DNA from: JBOCEF01 sp050586345
Lineage (GTDB): Bacteria; Pseudomonadota; Alphaproteobacteria; Rhodobacterales; Rhodobacteraceae
Assembly (NCBI RefSeq): GCF_050586345.1
Contig: NZ_JBOCEF010000004.1
Coordinates: 95,832-159,831 of the forward strand
DNA length: 64,000 nucleotides
Direction: 5' to 3'
Part shown: in pieces, positions 1 to 8,192 of the stretch
Layout of the letters: every line of letters begins with the position of its first letter
How positions within the stretch are numbered: the stretch's first letter is position 1
The notes under the pieces: generated by a model
The model's database searches: none
What the model saw: the letters and a program-made list of their open reading frames with translations, nothing else
What the model was told of the DNA's origin: nothing
Position numbers and translations under genes: made by a program

Positions 1-1
1 G

Positions 2-562
2 AACGGCTGCAAGCTGGGGCTGATCATCTGCCATGACGGCATGTTCCCCGAAATGGCGCGCGAGGCGGCCTACAAGGGCGCCGAGATCATGATCCGCACC
101 GCGGGCTACACCGCGCCGATCCGGCAGAGCTGGCAGTTCACCAACCAGTCCAACAGCTTCTGCAACCTGATGGTCACGGCGAACGTGTGCATGTGCGGCT
201 CGGACGGCACCTTCGATTCGATGGGCGAGGGGATGATCGTCAATTTCGACGGCACGATCATCGCGCACGGAACCTCGGGCCGGGTCGACGAGATCATCAC
301 CGCCGAGGTCCGCCCCGACCTGGTGCGCGAGGCGCGGGCCAACTGGGGCGTGGAGAACAACCCCTACCAGTTCGGCCACCGCGGCTATGTCGCCGTGAAG
401 GGCGGCGCGCAGGACTGCCCCTATACCTACATGACCGACCTCGCCGCCGGGAAATACCGCCTGCCCTGGGAGGATACGGTCAAGATCACCGACGGCACGG
501 GCGAGGGCTTCCCGGCCCCCACGCGCCTGTTCGGCGAGAAATCGCAGGAGGCGGCGGAATGA
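2..562 (+). CDS. Formamidase/aliphatic amidase family (nitrilase superfamily), C-terminal part; 5' end outside window
   Basis: Open from the first complete codon of the window, so the N-terminus is missing; 186 residues remain. The piece begins at the nucleophile: the motif ICHDGMFPE carries the catalytic Cys of the nitrilase fold (about position 166 in full-length AmiE/AmiF). It continues with family blocks such as MAREAAYKGAEIMIRT, MGEGMIVNFDG and DLAAGKYRLPWEDT. The Glu and Lys of the triad would lie upstream. The family hydrolyses short amides (formamide, acetamide) to ammonia and acid in the cytoplasm. The C-terminal length and the HDGM motif resemble formamidase AmiF more than AmiE. The stop overlaps the biuret hydrolase start by 4 bp, suggesting coupled translation and a role in ureide or amide nitrogen release. 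Confidence 0.85.
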   Translation, partial: NGCKLGLIICHDGMFPEMAREAAYKGAEIMIRTAGYTAPIRQSWQFTNQSNSFCNLMVTANVCMCGSDGTFDSMGEGMIVNFDGTIIAHGTSGRVDEIITAEVRPDLVREARANWGVENNPYQFGHRGYVAVKGGAQDCPYTYMTDLAAGKYRLPWEDTVKITDGTGEGFPAPTRLFGEKSQEAAE

Positions 563-1254
563 CCACCCTGCCCTCCAATCCCTATCCCTGGCCCTGGAAC
601 GGCGACCTGCGCCCGGAAAACACCGCGCTGATCGTCATCGACATGCAGACGGATTTTTGCGGCAAGGGCGGCTACGTGGACGCGATGGGCTATGACCTGA
701 GCCTCACCCGCGCGCCGATCGAGCCGATCAAGGCCACGCTGGCCGCCATGCGCGCCTGGGGCGCCACGATCATCCACACCCGCGAGGGCCACCGCCCGGA
801 CCTGTCGGACCTGCCCGCCAACAAGCGCTGGCGGTCCCGCCAGATCGGCGCGGGGATCGGCGACCCCGGCCCCTGCGGCAAGATCCTGGTGCGTGGCGAG
901 CCCGGCTGGGACATCATCGAGGAGCTTTATCCCGAGCCCGGCGAGATCATCATCGACAAGCCCGGCAAGGGCAGCTTCTGCGCCACGGACCTCGAGATGA
1001 TCCTGCGCACGAAGGGGATCGAGAACCTGGCCATCTGCGGCATCACCACGGATGTGTGCGTGTCGACCACGATGCGCGAGGCGAATGACCGCGGCTTCGA
1101 ATGCGTGGTGCTGGAGGATTGCTGCGGGGCGACCGACAAGGGCAACCACGACGCGGCGCTGAAGATGGTGACCATGCAAGGGGGCGTGTTCGGCGCCGTG
1201 GGCGACAGCGCCATGCTGATCGCCGCGGTCTCGGCCGCCGAGGCGGCGGAATGA
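559..1254 (+). CDS. biuH: Biuret amidohydrolase (isochorismatase-like cysteine hydrolase)
   Basis: 231 residues. Biuret hydrolase converts biuret to allophanate and ammonia in the cytoplasm, the step after cyanuric acid opening in s-triazine breakdown. The triad of the family is visible as Asp28 (VIDMQTDF), Lys134 (IIDKPGKGSF) and Cys167 (GITTDVC). From memory the protein closely resembles the characterised rhizobial BiuH, including blocks GGYVDAMGYDLSL and ADLPANKRW-like ADxP, with all three triad positions shifted by 8. The ATG is preceded by AGGAGGCGG and overlaps the amidase stop (ATGA). The neighbours are an amidase, a transporter ATPase and a second hydrolase of the same fold, so the operon looks dedicated to ureide nitrogen. 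RutB-type ureidoacrylate hydrolase is the main alternative. Confidence 0.82.
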   Translation: MTTLPSNPYPWPWNGDLRPENTALIVIDMQTDFCGKGGYVDAMGYDLSLTRAPIEPIKATLAAMRAWGATIIHTREGHRPDLSDLPANKRWRSRQIGAGIGDPGPCGKILVRGEPGWDIIEELYPEPGEIIIDKPGKGSFCATDLEMILRTKGIENLAICGITTDVCVSTTMREANDRGFECVVLEDCCGATDKGNHDAALKMVTMQGGVFGAVGDSAMLIAAVSAAEAAE

Positions 1255-2774
1255 AGGGCGCCCTGCCCACCGGCGCGCTGGGGGTCGAAACCGCGGGCAT
1301 GACCATGCGGTTCGGCGGCTTCACCGCCCTCGACGACGTGTCGATCATGGTGCGCCCCGGCAGCTTCCACGCCCTGCTGGGCGAGAACGGGGCCGGGAAA
1401 TCGACCCTCGTGAAATGCATGATGGGCTTTTATCACGCGACCGAGGGCGACCTTCTGGTCGGCGGGAAGGAGGCGCATGTGCCGGACCCGCGGGCGGCCC
1501 ATGCGCTCGGCCTCGGGATGGTCTACCAGCATTTCACCCTGGTCCCGTCGCTGACCGCGGCCGAGAACCTGGTGATCAGCCGCGAGGATGCGCCGAAGGT
1601 CATCGACTGGCGCCGCGAACGGGCCGCGCTGGCCGAATTCATGGCCCGGATGCCCTTCGCCGTGCCGCTGGATCGCCCCGTGGCGCAGCTGGCGGCGGGC
1701 GAGAAGCAGAAGCTCGAGATCCTCAAGCAGCTCTATCTTGGCCGCCGGTTCCTGATCCTGGACGAGCCGACCTCGGTGCTGACCCCGGACGAGGCGGACG
1801 AGGTGCTGGGCCATGTCTCGGCGCTGTGCAAGGCGGGGCGGATCACGGTGCTGATGATCACCCACAAGTTCCGCGAGGTGACGGCCTATGCCGACGACGT
1901 CTCGGTCCTGCGGCGGGGGAAGCTGGCCGGGACCGGGCGGGTCGCGGAGCTGTCCCACGAGGACATGGCGCGGATGATGATGGGGGACGCGGAGCTCGCC
2001 GCCCCTGCCCCCCGCAGCGGCGTGCCCGGCCCCGCGGTGCTGTCCCTGTCCGGGGCGCGGGCGCGGGATCGCTCGGGCCTCAAGGACATTTCCATCGACG
2101 CGCTGGAGGTGAAGGCGGGGGAGATCGTCGGCATCGCGGGGATCTCCGGCAACGGGCAGATGGAGTTGATGGAGATGCTCACCGGTCAGCGCCCGCTGGA
2201 GACCGGGGAGATGCGGGTGAAGGGCGCGCCCTACGGGGCGAAGCGGGCCGAGGCGCGGGACCTGAAGGTCCGCTACCTGCCTGAAGAGCCTTTGAAAAAC
2301 GCCTGCGCCCCGAAGATGAGCGTGACCGAGAACATCGCCTTCCGCAGCTTCGATCTGAACGGCGCCGGGACCCGGTTCTGGCTGTCGGGGCGGGAGATGC
2401 GCGGCAAGGCGGCGGAGCTGGTGGCCGCGTTCAAGGTGAAGACGGCCAGCCTCTCCACCCCCATCGCGGCGCTGTCGGGGGGCAATGTCCAGCGCGCGGT
2501 GCTGGCGCGGGAGCTGACGGGGGACGTGGACCTGCTGGTGGTCTCGAACCCCTGTTTCGGGCTGGATTTCACCGCGGTGGCCGAGATCCGGGCGCGGATC
2601 ATGGCGGCGCGCAATGACGGGGCGGCGGTGCTGCTGATGTCGGAAGACCTCGACGAGATCATGGAGCTGGCCGACCGGGTGCTGGTGATGTCCGAGGGGC
2701 GGATCGTGCACGAGGCCGCCGCGGCGGAGACCGACCGGGCCGAGATCGGGCGGCACATGGGGGGTCACGCGTGA
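1251..2774 (+). CDS. ABC transporter ATPase with two nucleotide-binding domains (BmpA/nucleoside-type importer)
   Basis: 507 residues, two fused ABC domains. Domain 1 has Walker A GENGAGKST at residues 44-52, a signature LAAGEKQK, and Walker B ILDEPTSVL. Domain 2 is degenerate as usual in this subfamily: Walker A position GISGNGQ, signature LSGGNVQRAVLA, and SNPCFGLD in place of DEP. This is the architecture of ATPases energising BMP-type nucleoside/purine and sugar importers. The ATG overlaps the biuH stop and its own stop overlaps the next start, so it is co-translated with the hydrolases. No permease or binding protein follows; they presumably lie upstream of the window. The substrate is inferred to be biuret or a related ureide from context only. 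Confidence 0.85.
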   Translation: MKGALPTGALGVETAGMTMRFGGFTALDDVSIMVRPGSFHALLGENGAGKSTLVKCMMGFYHATEGDLLVGGKEAHVPDPRAAHALGLGMVYQHFTLVPSLTAAENLVISREDAPKVIDWRRERAALAEFMARMPFAVPLDRPVAQLAAGEKQKLEILKQLYLGRRFLILDEPTSVLTPDEADEVLGHVSALCKAGRITVLMITHKFREVTAYADDVSVLRRGKLAGTGRVAELSHEDMARMMMGDAELAAPAPRSGVPGPAVLSLSGARARDRSGLKDISIDALEVKAGEIVGIAGISGNGQMELMEMLTGQRPLETGEMRVKGAPYGAKRAEARDLKVRYLPEEPLKNACAPKMSVTENIAFRSFDLNGAGTRFWLSGREMRGKAAELVAAFKVKTASLSTPIAALSGGNVQRAVLARELTGDVDLLVVSNPCFGLDFTAVAEIRARIMAARNDGAAVLLMSEDLDEIMELADRVLVMSEGRIVHEAAAAETDRAEIGRHMGGHA

Positions 2775-3451
2775 TGGCGCCCTCGCGGGAAATCCCCGGC
2801 GCTCTCCCGTTCGCCTTTCCCTTCGATCCGGCGCGCATGGCGGTCATCGTCATCGACATGCAGCGCGATTTCATCGAGCCGGGCGGCTTCGGCGAGACGC
2901 TGGGCAACGACGTCTCGCTGCTGCAGGCCGCCGTGGCCCCCTGCGCCCGGCTGCTGGCGGCGGCGCGCAGGGCGGGGCTGCCGGTGATCCACACCCGCGA
3001 ATGCCACCGCCCGGACCTGTCGGACCTGCCCTCGGCCAAGCGGGATCGCGGGGCGCCCGCCCTTCGGATCGGCGATCCCGGGCCGATGGGGCGCATCCTG
3101 GTGGCGGGGGAACCGGGGGCCGAGATCATCCCCGCCCTCGCCCCCCTGCCCGGCGAGACGGTGATCGACAAGCCGGGCAAGGGCGCGTTCTACGGCACGG
3201 ACCTGGCGGGGGTGCTGGATGCGCTCGGCATCCGGTTCCTCGTGTTCGCGGGGGTCACGACCGAGGTCTGCGTGCAGACCACGATGCGCGAGGCGAATGA
3301 CCGCGGCTTCGACTGCGTGCTGATCGAGGACGCGACCGAAAGCTATTTCCCCGAGTTCAAGGCCGCCGCGCTGGCGATGATCCGCGCCCAGGGCGGGATC
3401 GTCGGCTGGACGGCGACGGCGGCGCAGTTCGAGGAGGCCCTCGATGGCTGA
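2774..3451 (+). CDS. Isochorismatase-family cysteine hydrolase, BiuH paralogue (candidate triuret hydrolase)
   Basis: 225 residues, same fold as the upstream BiuH but clearly diverged. The triad is intact: Asp28 (VIDMQRDF), Lys133 (VIDKPGKGAF), Cys166 (GVTTEVC). Shared blocks with BiuH include HRPDLSDLP, GDPGPMGRIL and TTMREANDRGF. Two BiuH-like enzymes in one operon suggest successive substrates. Triuret hydrolase, which makes biuret, carboxylate and ammonia, belongs to this same family, so triuret to biuret to allophanate is a plausible sequence; this is inference. The ATG at 2774 overlaps the ATPase stop (TGATG); a GTG one codon upstream is also possible. Confidence 0.78.
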   Translation: MAPSREIPGALPFAFPFDPARMAVIVIDMQRDFIEPGGFGETLGNDVSLLQAAVAPCARLLAAARRAGLPVIHTRECHRPDLSDLPSAKRDRGAPALRIGDPGPMGRILVAGEPGAEIIPALAPLPGETVIDKPGKGAFYGTDLAGVLDALGIRFLVFAGVTTEVCVQTTMREANDRGFDCVLIEDATESYFPEFKAAALAMIRAQGGIVGWTATAAQFEEALDG

Positions 3452-3827
3452 TCCCGAAACCGACGCGCCCGCCGCCGCCGGACCCGGCGGGGCGGAGACC
3501 GCGCCGCTGGCGCTTCCCGCCCTCCTGGCCGGGGGCTGGGACGCCCTGCCGTTCGAGCCGTTCAAGCCGGGGATCGAGATCCACCGCATCCGCGCCGCCG
3601 ACCCCGCCGTGGCGCTCTTGCGCTACGCGCCCGGCGCGGCGGCGCCGAAGCATGTGCACGAGGGGCTGGAGACGATCCTGGTGCTCTCGGGCGCCCAGTC
3701 GGATGAGAACGGGACCTATGAGACCGGGGCGCTGGTGCTGAACCCCGCCGGGACGGTGCATTCGGTGTGGTCCGACCCGGGCTGCGTGGTGCTGATACAG
3801 TGGGAGAAGCCGGTGCGGTTTCTCTGA
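3444..3827 (+). CDS. Cupin-domain protein (ChrR-like cupin)
   Basis: 127 residues. A proline/alanine-rich N-terminus (about 35 residues) is followed by a single cupin barrel with motif 1 as PKHVHEGLETILVLSG and motif 2 as NPAGTVHSVWSDPGC. The two His of HVHEG and the later His are candidate metal ligands. The wording of the motifs (QSDENGTY, W-S-x-x-G) is like the cupin of ChrR-type anti-sigma factors, but the zinc-binding anti-sigma domain is absent. The start overlaps the preceding hydrolase stop by 8 bp, making it the last gene of the ureide operon. A metal-dependent enzyme or sensor role cannot be decided from sequence. Confidence 0.75.
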   Translation: MADPETDAPAAAGPGGAETAPLALPALLAGGWDALPFEPFKPGIEIHRIRAADPAVALLRYAPGAAAPKHVHEGLETILVLSGAQSDENGTYETGALVLNPAGTVHSVWSDPGCVVLIQWEKPVRFL

Positions 3828-3919
3828 TCGCGGGCCGGGCGCCCGCCACGCCCCGCGTGGCGCGGGCGGAGGAGCGGGGGCCCTGGCCCCCCGACGACGG
3901 CCGCCCCCCCGCGCAGACT

Positions 3920-3939
3920 GGCGGGCGAAGGCGCCCGCC
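3920..3939 (-). terminator. Stem-loop abutting the IclR gene stop
   Basis: An 8-bp perfect inverted repeat GGCGGGCG / CGCCCGCC with loop AAGG lies directly after the minus-strand IclR stop codon, between two convergent operons. No clear T-tract follows on either strand, so intrinsic termination is only plausible. Confidence 0.4.
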
Positions 3940-4821
3940 CTACCCGTCCTGCGCCGCCTCGGCCGCCGCCGCCAGCGCCGCGGCGACGTCGCGAAGCTGC
4001 GCGCCGTGGCGGTCCACCGCCTCCGGCCCCGTCATCGCCCGGCGGATCCAGATCATCGACACGCAGCCCAGCACCCCGCGGGGCGAGAGGACCGGCGCGG
4101 CGATGGAGGCCGTCTGCGGCCGGAACTCGCCCGCGTCGCGCAGCGCGAGGCCCCGCGCCCGCGTGTCCGCCAGCAGCCGCGACAGCCAGGCCGGGTCCAG
4201 GAACGGCGCGTCCGCCGGGTCGCCCAGCCGCCGCAGGTGCGCGAGGATCGCCTCCCGCTCGGCCGCGTCGCAGAACGCGAGATAGGCCCGCCCGGCCGAG
4301 GTGCGCAGCATCGGCAGGCGGTAGCCGCTCATCGCCCGGTCGATGGAGAGGGGCGAGCGGCCATGGGTCGTCTCCTGCACCACCATCGCCGCGTCGTCAT
4401 AGACCGTGAGGTCGAGCGGCCAGACCAGCCGCGCGCCCCACTGGGCGAAGACCGGCCCGGCGGATTGCAGCAGCGCGCCGTCGCGGGCGAACCCGTCGCC
4501 GAGCGCGGCGGCGCGGCGGGTGACGCGGACTTCCGCCCCGGTGGCGGAGCGGGCGAGGTAGCCCTCCTCCTCCAGCGTATCCACCAGCCGGTGGACGGTG
4601 GGCCGCGGCAGGCCCAGCGCGCGGGCGATGTCGGCGGGCCGGGCGGCCCCGGCGCCGTTGACATGGCGCAGCACCGCGAGGCCGCGGGTCAGCGCCCGGA
4701 CCGAGCCGGGTTTGCGGGATGCGGAGGCGGGCGCAGGGGTGTGGACGGGGGCCGCGTCGTCCGGCCCCGGCCCCTGTCCCATCGCCGCGGCGATCCCGGG
4801 GGCGTCCTTCGCCCCGCTCAT
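3940..4821 (-). CDS. IclR-family transcriptional regulator
   Basis: 293 residues. An N-terminal winged helix lies at about residues 45-105 (LAVLRHVNGAGAARPADIAR, then LPRPTVHRLVDTLEEEGYL). The IclR effector domain follows, with typical LRTSAGRAYLAFCDAAERE and the late block VLSPRGVLGCVSM. This resembles regulators of aromatic catabolism such as MhpR/HcaR-type IclR proteins. It lies 17 bp downstream of the fumarylacetoacetase-family gene on the same strand, so it is either the last gene of the aromatic operon or driven from the small gap that carries an inverted repeat. ATG at 4821 was chosen because the open frame upstream has no IclR similarity and would run into the neighbouring gene. Confidence 0.85.
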   Translation of the reverse strand: MSGAKDAPGIAAAMGQGPGPDDAAPVHTPAPASASRKPGSVRALTRGLAVLRHVNGAGAARPADIARALGLPRPTVHRLVDTLEEEGYLARSATGAEVRVTRRAAALGDGFARDGALLQSAGPVFAQWGARLVWPLDLTVYDDAAMVVQETTHGRSPLSIDRAMSGYRLPMLRTSAGRAYLAFCDAAEREAILAHLRRLGDPADAPFLDPAWLSRLLADTRARGLALRDAGEFRPQTASIAAPVLSPRGVLGCVSMIWIRRAMTGPEAVDRHGAQLRDVAAALAAAAEAAQDG

Positions 4822-4838
4822 GCGCGTTCCATGCTCAT

Positions 4839-4856
4839 ATGCGCAGTCTGGCGCAT
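4839..4856. promoter_or_regulatory. Inverted repeat, candidate IclR operator
   Basis: A perfect 6-bp inverted repeat, ATGCGC then 6 bp then GCGCAT, fills the gap between the hydrolase stop and the IclR start, ending 18 bp upstream of the IclR ATG. Position suggests autoregulation. The sequence does not match a specific IclR consensus known to me. Confidence 0.35.
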
Positions 4857-5699
4857 TCAGGCCTCGTCCACCACAGGGTTCCTGAGCACGCCGATGCCGG
4901 AAATCTCCACCTCGGCCACGTCCCCGGCCTTCATCCACAGCGGCGGATTGCGCTTGGCGCCGACGCCGCCGGGGGTGCCGGCCACGATCACGTCGCCGGG
5001 CAGAAGCGGCAGGATGGTCGAGCAATAGGAGATCAGCCGCGGGACCGAGGCGATCATCAGCGACACGTCCGCGTCCTGCACCACCTCGCCGTTGATCCGC
5101 GTGGACAGGTGCAGGGCGGCGGGATCGGGGATCTCGTCCGCCGTCACCATCCAGGGGCCGAAGCCGCCGGTCCCGGCGAAGGTCTTGCCCGGCAGGAACT
5201 GGTGGGTGTGCCGCTGCCAGTCGCGGATCGAGCCGTCATTGTAGCAGGCGTAGCCCGCCACGTGGCCCAGCGCGTCGGCCTCGGCGATGCGGCGGCCGCC
5301 CTTGCCGATGATCACCGCCAGCTCGCCCTCGTAGTCGAATTTCTCGGATTCCGGCGGGCGGACCAGCGGCGCGCCATGGCCGACCTGGGAGCCTGCGAAG
5401 CGGGCGAAGAGGACGGGGTTCGGCGTCTCCTCGCGCCCCGTCTCCTGGATGTGGTCGTGATAGTTGAGGCCGACGCAGATGATCTTGTCCGGGTCGGGGA
5501 TCACCGGCAGGTGCGCGGCGGCGTCGAAGGCGAGGTCGGGGGTTTGTGCGGCCAGCGCGGCGGCGGCGGACATGTCGCCGGCCTCGAGGAACGCGCGCAG
5601 GGTCTTCTGCGGCAGGCGGGCGGAGGCGTCGACGATGCCGCCGTCGGTCACGAGACCCCAGGCGGCGCGGCCCTGGTGGGCGAAGGAGCAGAGCTTCAT
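4857..5699 (-). CDS. Fumarylacetoacetate hydrolase (FAH) family protein
   Basis: 280 residues, the usual length of FAH-family hydrolases and hydratases. The N-terminal FAH cap (about 1-70) is followed by the catalytic domain: KIICVGLNYHDHIQETG, the metal-binding acidic set FDYEGELAVIIG (two Glu), and a later Asp in NDGSIRDWQ. The block LLPGDVIVAGTPGGVG is diagnostic. Such enzymes cleave C-C bonds in acylpyruvates or hydrate/decarboxylate ring-cleavage products using Mg. The gene sits 1 bp after the flavin hydroxylase and downstream of an extradiol dioxygenase, so it probably processes the ring-cleavage product in the cytoplasm. The exact reaction (acylpyruvase, hydratase or decarboxylase) is not resolvable here. 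Confidence 0.85.
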   Translation of the reverse strand: MKLCSFAHQGRAAWGLVTDGGIVDASARLPQKTLRAFLEAGDMSAAAALAAQTPDLAFDAAAHLPVIPDPDKIICVGLNYHDHIQETGREETPNPVLFARFAGSQVGHGAPLVRPPESEKFDYEGELAVIIGKGGRRIAEADALGHVAGYACYNDGSIRDWQRHTHQFLPGKTFAGTGGFGPWMVTADEIPDPAALHLSTRINGEVVQDADVSLMIASVPRLISYCSTILPLLPGDVIVAGTPGGVGAKRNPPLWMKAGDVAEVEISGIGVLRNPVVDEA

Positions 5700-5700
5700 G

Positions 5701-7206
5701 TCAGATGGCTTTCGAAAGGGGCGCCGGGGCGCCGATGGGGTCAGGCAGGGCGCGGGCGGCGAGCGCCGCCAGCCCTGAAGCGTCCTCCGCGGTGTCGAGC
5801 ACGCGGCGGTCGGGGCGCAGCAGCGCCGCGCGGGCGCCGAGGCGGGAGAGGTGATCGGGCAGGTCCGGGGCCTCGGCCGCGGTCAGCAGGGCCAGGCCCG
5901 GGGGAATGCGGGCCTCCGCCGCCAGCGCGGCATCGGCGACGAGGACCCAGCGATGGGCGAAGGCGTCATCCATCAGCCGCCCGTCGGCGAGGCGCGGCTG
6001 GCCGAACAGGCGCCCGGAGAGGGGACCGCTCGCAAGGCCGGGGCCGAGGGGGGGCGCGATGCTCTCCATCTTCGGGGCGCCGTCCGGGCCGAGGAAGGCG
6101 CCGCGCAGGGCCGCGCCGGGGTCGGAAGCGTTGATGAGCTTGCCGAGGTCCACCGCCTTCTGGACATAGGCCACGGCGTTGGGCCGCCGGTCGGCGGTGT
6201 AGGTGCCCAGCAGCGCGTCGGGCGCGTCGCCGCGGCAGATTGTGGCGAGCTTCCAGTAGAGGTCCGCCGCGTCGCGCATCCCGGCGCAGAGGCCCTGGCC
6301 CATGAAGGGCGGGGTCTGGTGGCAGGAATCCCCGGCCAGCAGCAGCCGCCCGCGGCGCCAGTCCCGGGCCACCAGCGAATGGAAGGTGTAGACCGCGGCG
6401 CGCTCGATCCGGGCGTCCCCGGGGGTGATCCAGTCGGCGATCAACGGCCAGACGTTTTCGGGGCGGGTCATCTCGGCCGGGTCCTCGCCCGGGAGCAGCG
6501 TGATCTCCCACCGCCGCCGCTTGCCGGGGCAGCGCACATAGGTGCTGGGGCGCGGCGGGGTGCAGTGCTGGATGGAATGGTCGCCGAGGCGCGGCAGGTC
6601 TTCGTTGAGGATCACGTCCACCACCAGCCAGCGTTCGTGGAAGCCGAGGTCTTCCATCCCGGTCTCGATGAAGCGGCGGACGAGGGAGCGGGCGCCGTCG
6701 CAGCCGACCACGTAGCGGGCGCGGGCGCGCTCGATCTTGCCGCGGGAGGTGTCCTCCCACCGCAATTCCACGTGGTCGCCGCGGTCCTCGAGCATGAAGA
6801 CGTCGCAGCGGGGGCGGAGGGTCACCGTCTTCCGGCCGCTCATGGCGGCGCGCAGGACGCGCTCGAGATCCGGCTGGTGGAAGCGGTGGCTGGCGCGCCA
6901 GCCGAGCGGGCCGCGGCCCTCGGGGCGGGGCCAGTCGAGGAGGAGCGCGCCGGCGCCGTCCACGAATTTCATGCCGGGGGAGCGGTGGGTGAGGGGCTCC
7001 ATCTCCTCCGCCGCGCCGCACCATTGCAGGATGCGCATGGTCTCGTCGTCGAAATGGACGGCGCGGGGGAGATGCCAGGCGGCGGCCTCGCGTTCGAGGA
7101 CGAGGACCGAGAGGCCGCAGGCTGAAAGCAGATGCGCCAGCGCCGCGCCGGTGGGGCCGTAGCCGATGATGGCGACGTCGTGGAGGGGCGTGTCCGGGGT
7201 GCTCAT
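5701..7206 (-). CDS. mhpA: FAD-dependent aromatic hydroxylase, MhpA-type (3-(3-hydroxyphenyl)propionate hydroxylase family)
   Basis: 501 residues from the ATG at 7206. The N-terminal Rossmann motif IIGYGPTGAALAHLL binds FAD. HLPRAVHFDDETMRILQ is typical of MhpA-like group A monooxygenases, and GDSCHQTPPFMGQGLCAG is the second FAD/ribityl motif at about residue 290. These enzymes use NAD(P)H and O2 to add a hydroxyl ortho to a phenolic OH, giving a catechol for extradiol cleavage, which fits the dioxygenase gene just upstream (4-bp overlap). A longer open frame to 7248 exists, but its extra residues lack similarity and overlap the dioxygenase. The natural substrate is unknown; the symbol denotes family similarity. 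Confidence 0.75.
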   Translation of the reverse strand: MSTPDTPLHDVAIIGYGPTGAALAHLLSACGLSVLVLEREAAAWHLPRAVHFDDETMRILQWCGAAEEMEPLTHRSPGMKFVDGAGALLLDWPRPEGRGPLGWRASHRFHQPDLERVLRAAMSGRKTVTLRPRCDVFMLEDRGDHVELRWEDTSRGKIERARARYVVGCDGARSLVRRFIETGMEDLGFHERWLVVDVILNEDLPRLGDHSIQHCTPPRPSTYVRCPGKRRRWEITLLPGEDPAEMTRPENVWPLIADWITPGDARIERAAVYTFHSLVARDWRRGRLLLAGDSCHQTPPFMGQGLCAGMRDAADLYWKLATICRGDAPDALLGTYTADRRPNAVAYVQKAVDLGKLINASDPGAALRGAFLGPDGAPKMESIAPPLGPGLASGPLSGRLFGQPRLADGRLMDDAFAHRWVLVADAALAAEARIPPGLALLTAAEAPDLPDHLSRLGARAALLRPDRRVLDTAEDASGLAALAARALPDPIGAPAPLSKAI

Positions 7207-8192
7207 CGGGCGGCGCCTTTCGAGAGTTCGGACCAGAGCCAGGGGCACTCGGCCATCGGCGGGGCCTGCATGCCCTTTGCGGCGGCGCTCAGGCGCATGT
7301 CGCGCAGGGCTTCGCGCGGGCCGCCGGGCTCGTCCGGCAGGTAGAGGCGTTCATGGCCCCAGAAGGAGGGGCCGTCATGGGTCTCGTGCGGCTCCCAGGT
7401 CGCCGGGTCGATGACGCGCCCGCCCCAGCCGTTCTCGACGAAGAAGCCGGAGGGGGAGTTGGCGTAGAAGCTGGTCATCCAGTCGTTGGTGTGGCGGCCG
7501 AGCGTGTAGGCGAGGCGCCCCTCCTCCTGCAGCGCGAGGTCGTAGCCCTGGCCCACATCGTCGAGGCCCGAGAATTCGACCATGAAGTGGTGGAAGCCCT
7601 GCTGGCCGGAGCCGACCATGGCGAAGGAGTGGTGGCGTCCGTTGACGTGGAAGAACCAGAGCGGATAGGGCGTCAGGCCGTAATCCGAGACGTGAAAGCC
7701 CAGCAGGTCGCGGTAGAAGGGCAGCATCGGGGCGGTGTCCTCGACATGCAGCACGGCGTGGCCCATGCCGAGGGGGCCGGTGTTGAAGCCGCCGATGGGG
7801 CGGCCGGGGCGGAACGGGTCCGCGGCGATCATCGGGGCGTGGACCAGCTCGATCCGGTTGCCGGCGGGGTCGTGGCACCAGATCAGCGCCTCGACGAAGC
7901 GGCGGTCGCAGAGGGATCTGGGTCCTTCGTGGACCGGGATGCCGGCGTTCGAGAGGCGGGCGGCGAAGGTTTGCAGGTCGGCGGCGGTCTCGACCTCCCA
8001 CCCCATGAAGGCGAGGGTTTCGCCGGGCTCGTCCGAGACCAGCAGGCGCTGCATCCGGTCGTCCATGCGGAAGGCCATGGCCTTGCCGCCGCGGTCGACG
8101 GCCTGCATCCCGAGGAGGCCGCCCGCGAAGTCGGTCCAGTCGGAGAGCTTGTCGGAGCGGACCCCGAGATAGCCGAGCGCGGTGATCGCCAT
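7203..8192 (-). CDS. VOC-family extradiol ring-cleavage dioxygenase (BphC/catechol 2,3-dioxygenase type)
   Basis: 329 residues with two vicinal-oxygen-chelate modules. The N-terminal module starts ALGYLGVRSDKLSDW and the C-terminal module carries the iron ligands: His in GMGHAVLHVED, His in GFHHFMVEF and Glu in SGFFVENGWGG. Type I extradiol dioxygenases open catechols next to the diol using Fe(II) and O2. Leading the operon with a flavin hydroxylase and an FAH-family hydrolase, it gives a complete hydroxylate, cleave, hydrolyse sequence. The ATG at 8192 is preceded by GGGAGAAACGCACC, a good ribosome site; the open frame extends further upstream but is compositionally random there. Confidence 0.85.
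   Translation of the reverse strand: MAITALGYLGVRSDKLSDWTDFAGGLLGMQAVDRGGKAMAFRMDDRMQRLLVSDEPGETLAFMGWEVETAADLQTFAARLSNAGIPVHEGPRSLCDRRFVEALIWCHDPAGNRIELVHAPMIAADPFRPGRPIGGFNTGPLGMGHAVLHVEDTAPMLPFYRDLLGFHVSDYGLTPYPLWFFHVNGRHHSFAMVGSGQQGFHHFMVEFSGLDDVGQGYDLALQEEGRLAYTLGRHTNDWMTSFYANSPSGFFVENGWGGRVIDPATWEPHETHDGPSFWGHERLYLPDEPGGPREALRDMRLSAAAKGMQAPPMAECPWLWSELSKGAAR

Noticed and set aside
927..2768. Long minus-strand open frame of about 613 codons opposite the ABC ATPase
   Set aside because: Composition is His/Arg/Pro-rich and repetitive, as antisense frames of GC-rich genes are; the plus strand encodes clear ABC motifs and coupled genes.
3828..3939. Possible small gene between the cupin and IclR genes
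   Set aside because: No start codon with a ribosome site and no conserved peptide; only a hairpin is supported.
4822..5025. N-terminal extension of the minus-strand IclR gene to 5025
   Set aside because: It would lie inside the FAH-family gene and adds Arg-rich residues without similarity; ATG at 4821 fits the family.
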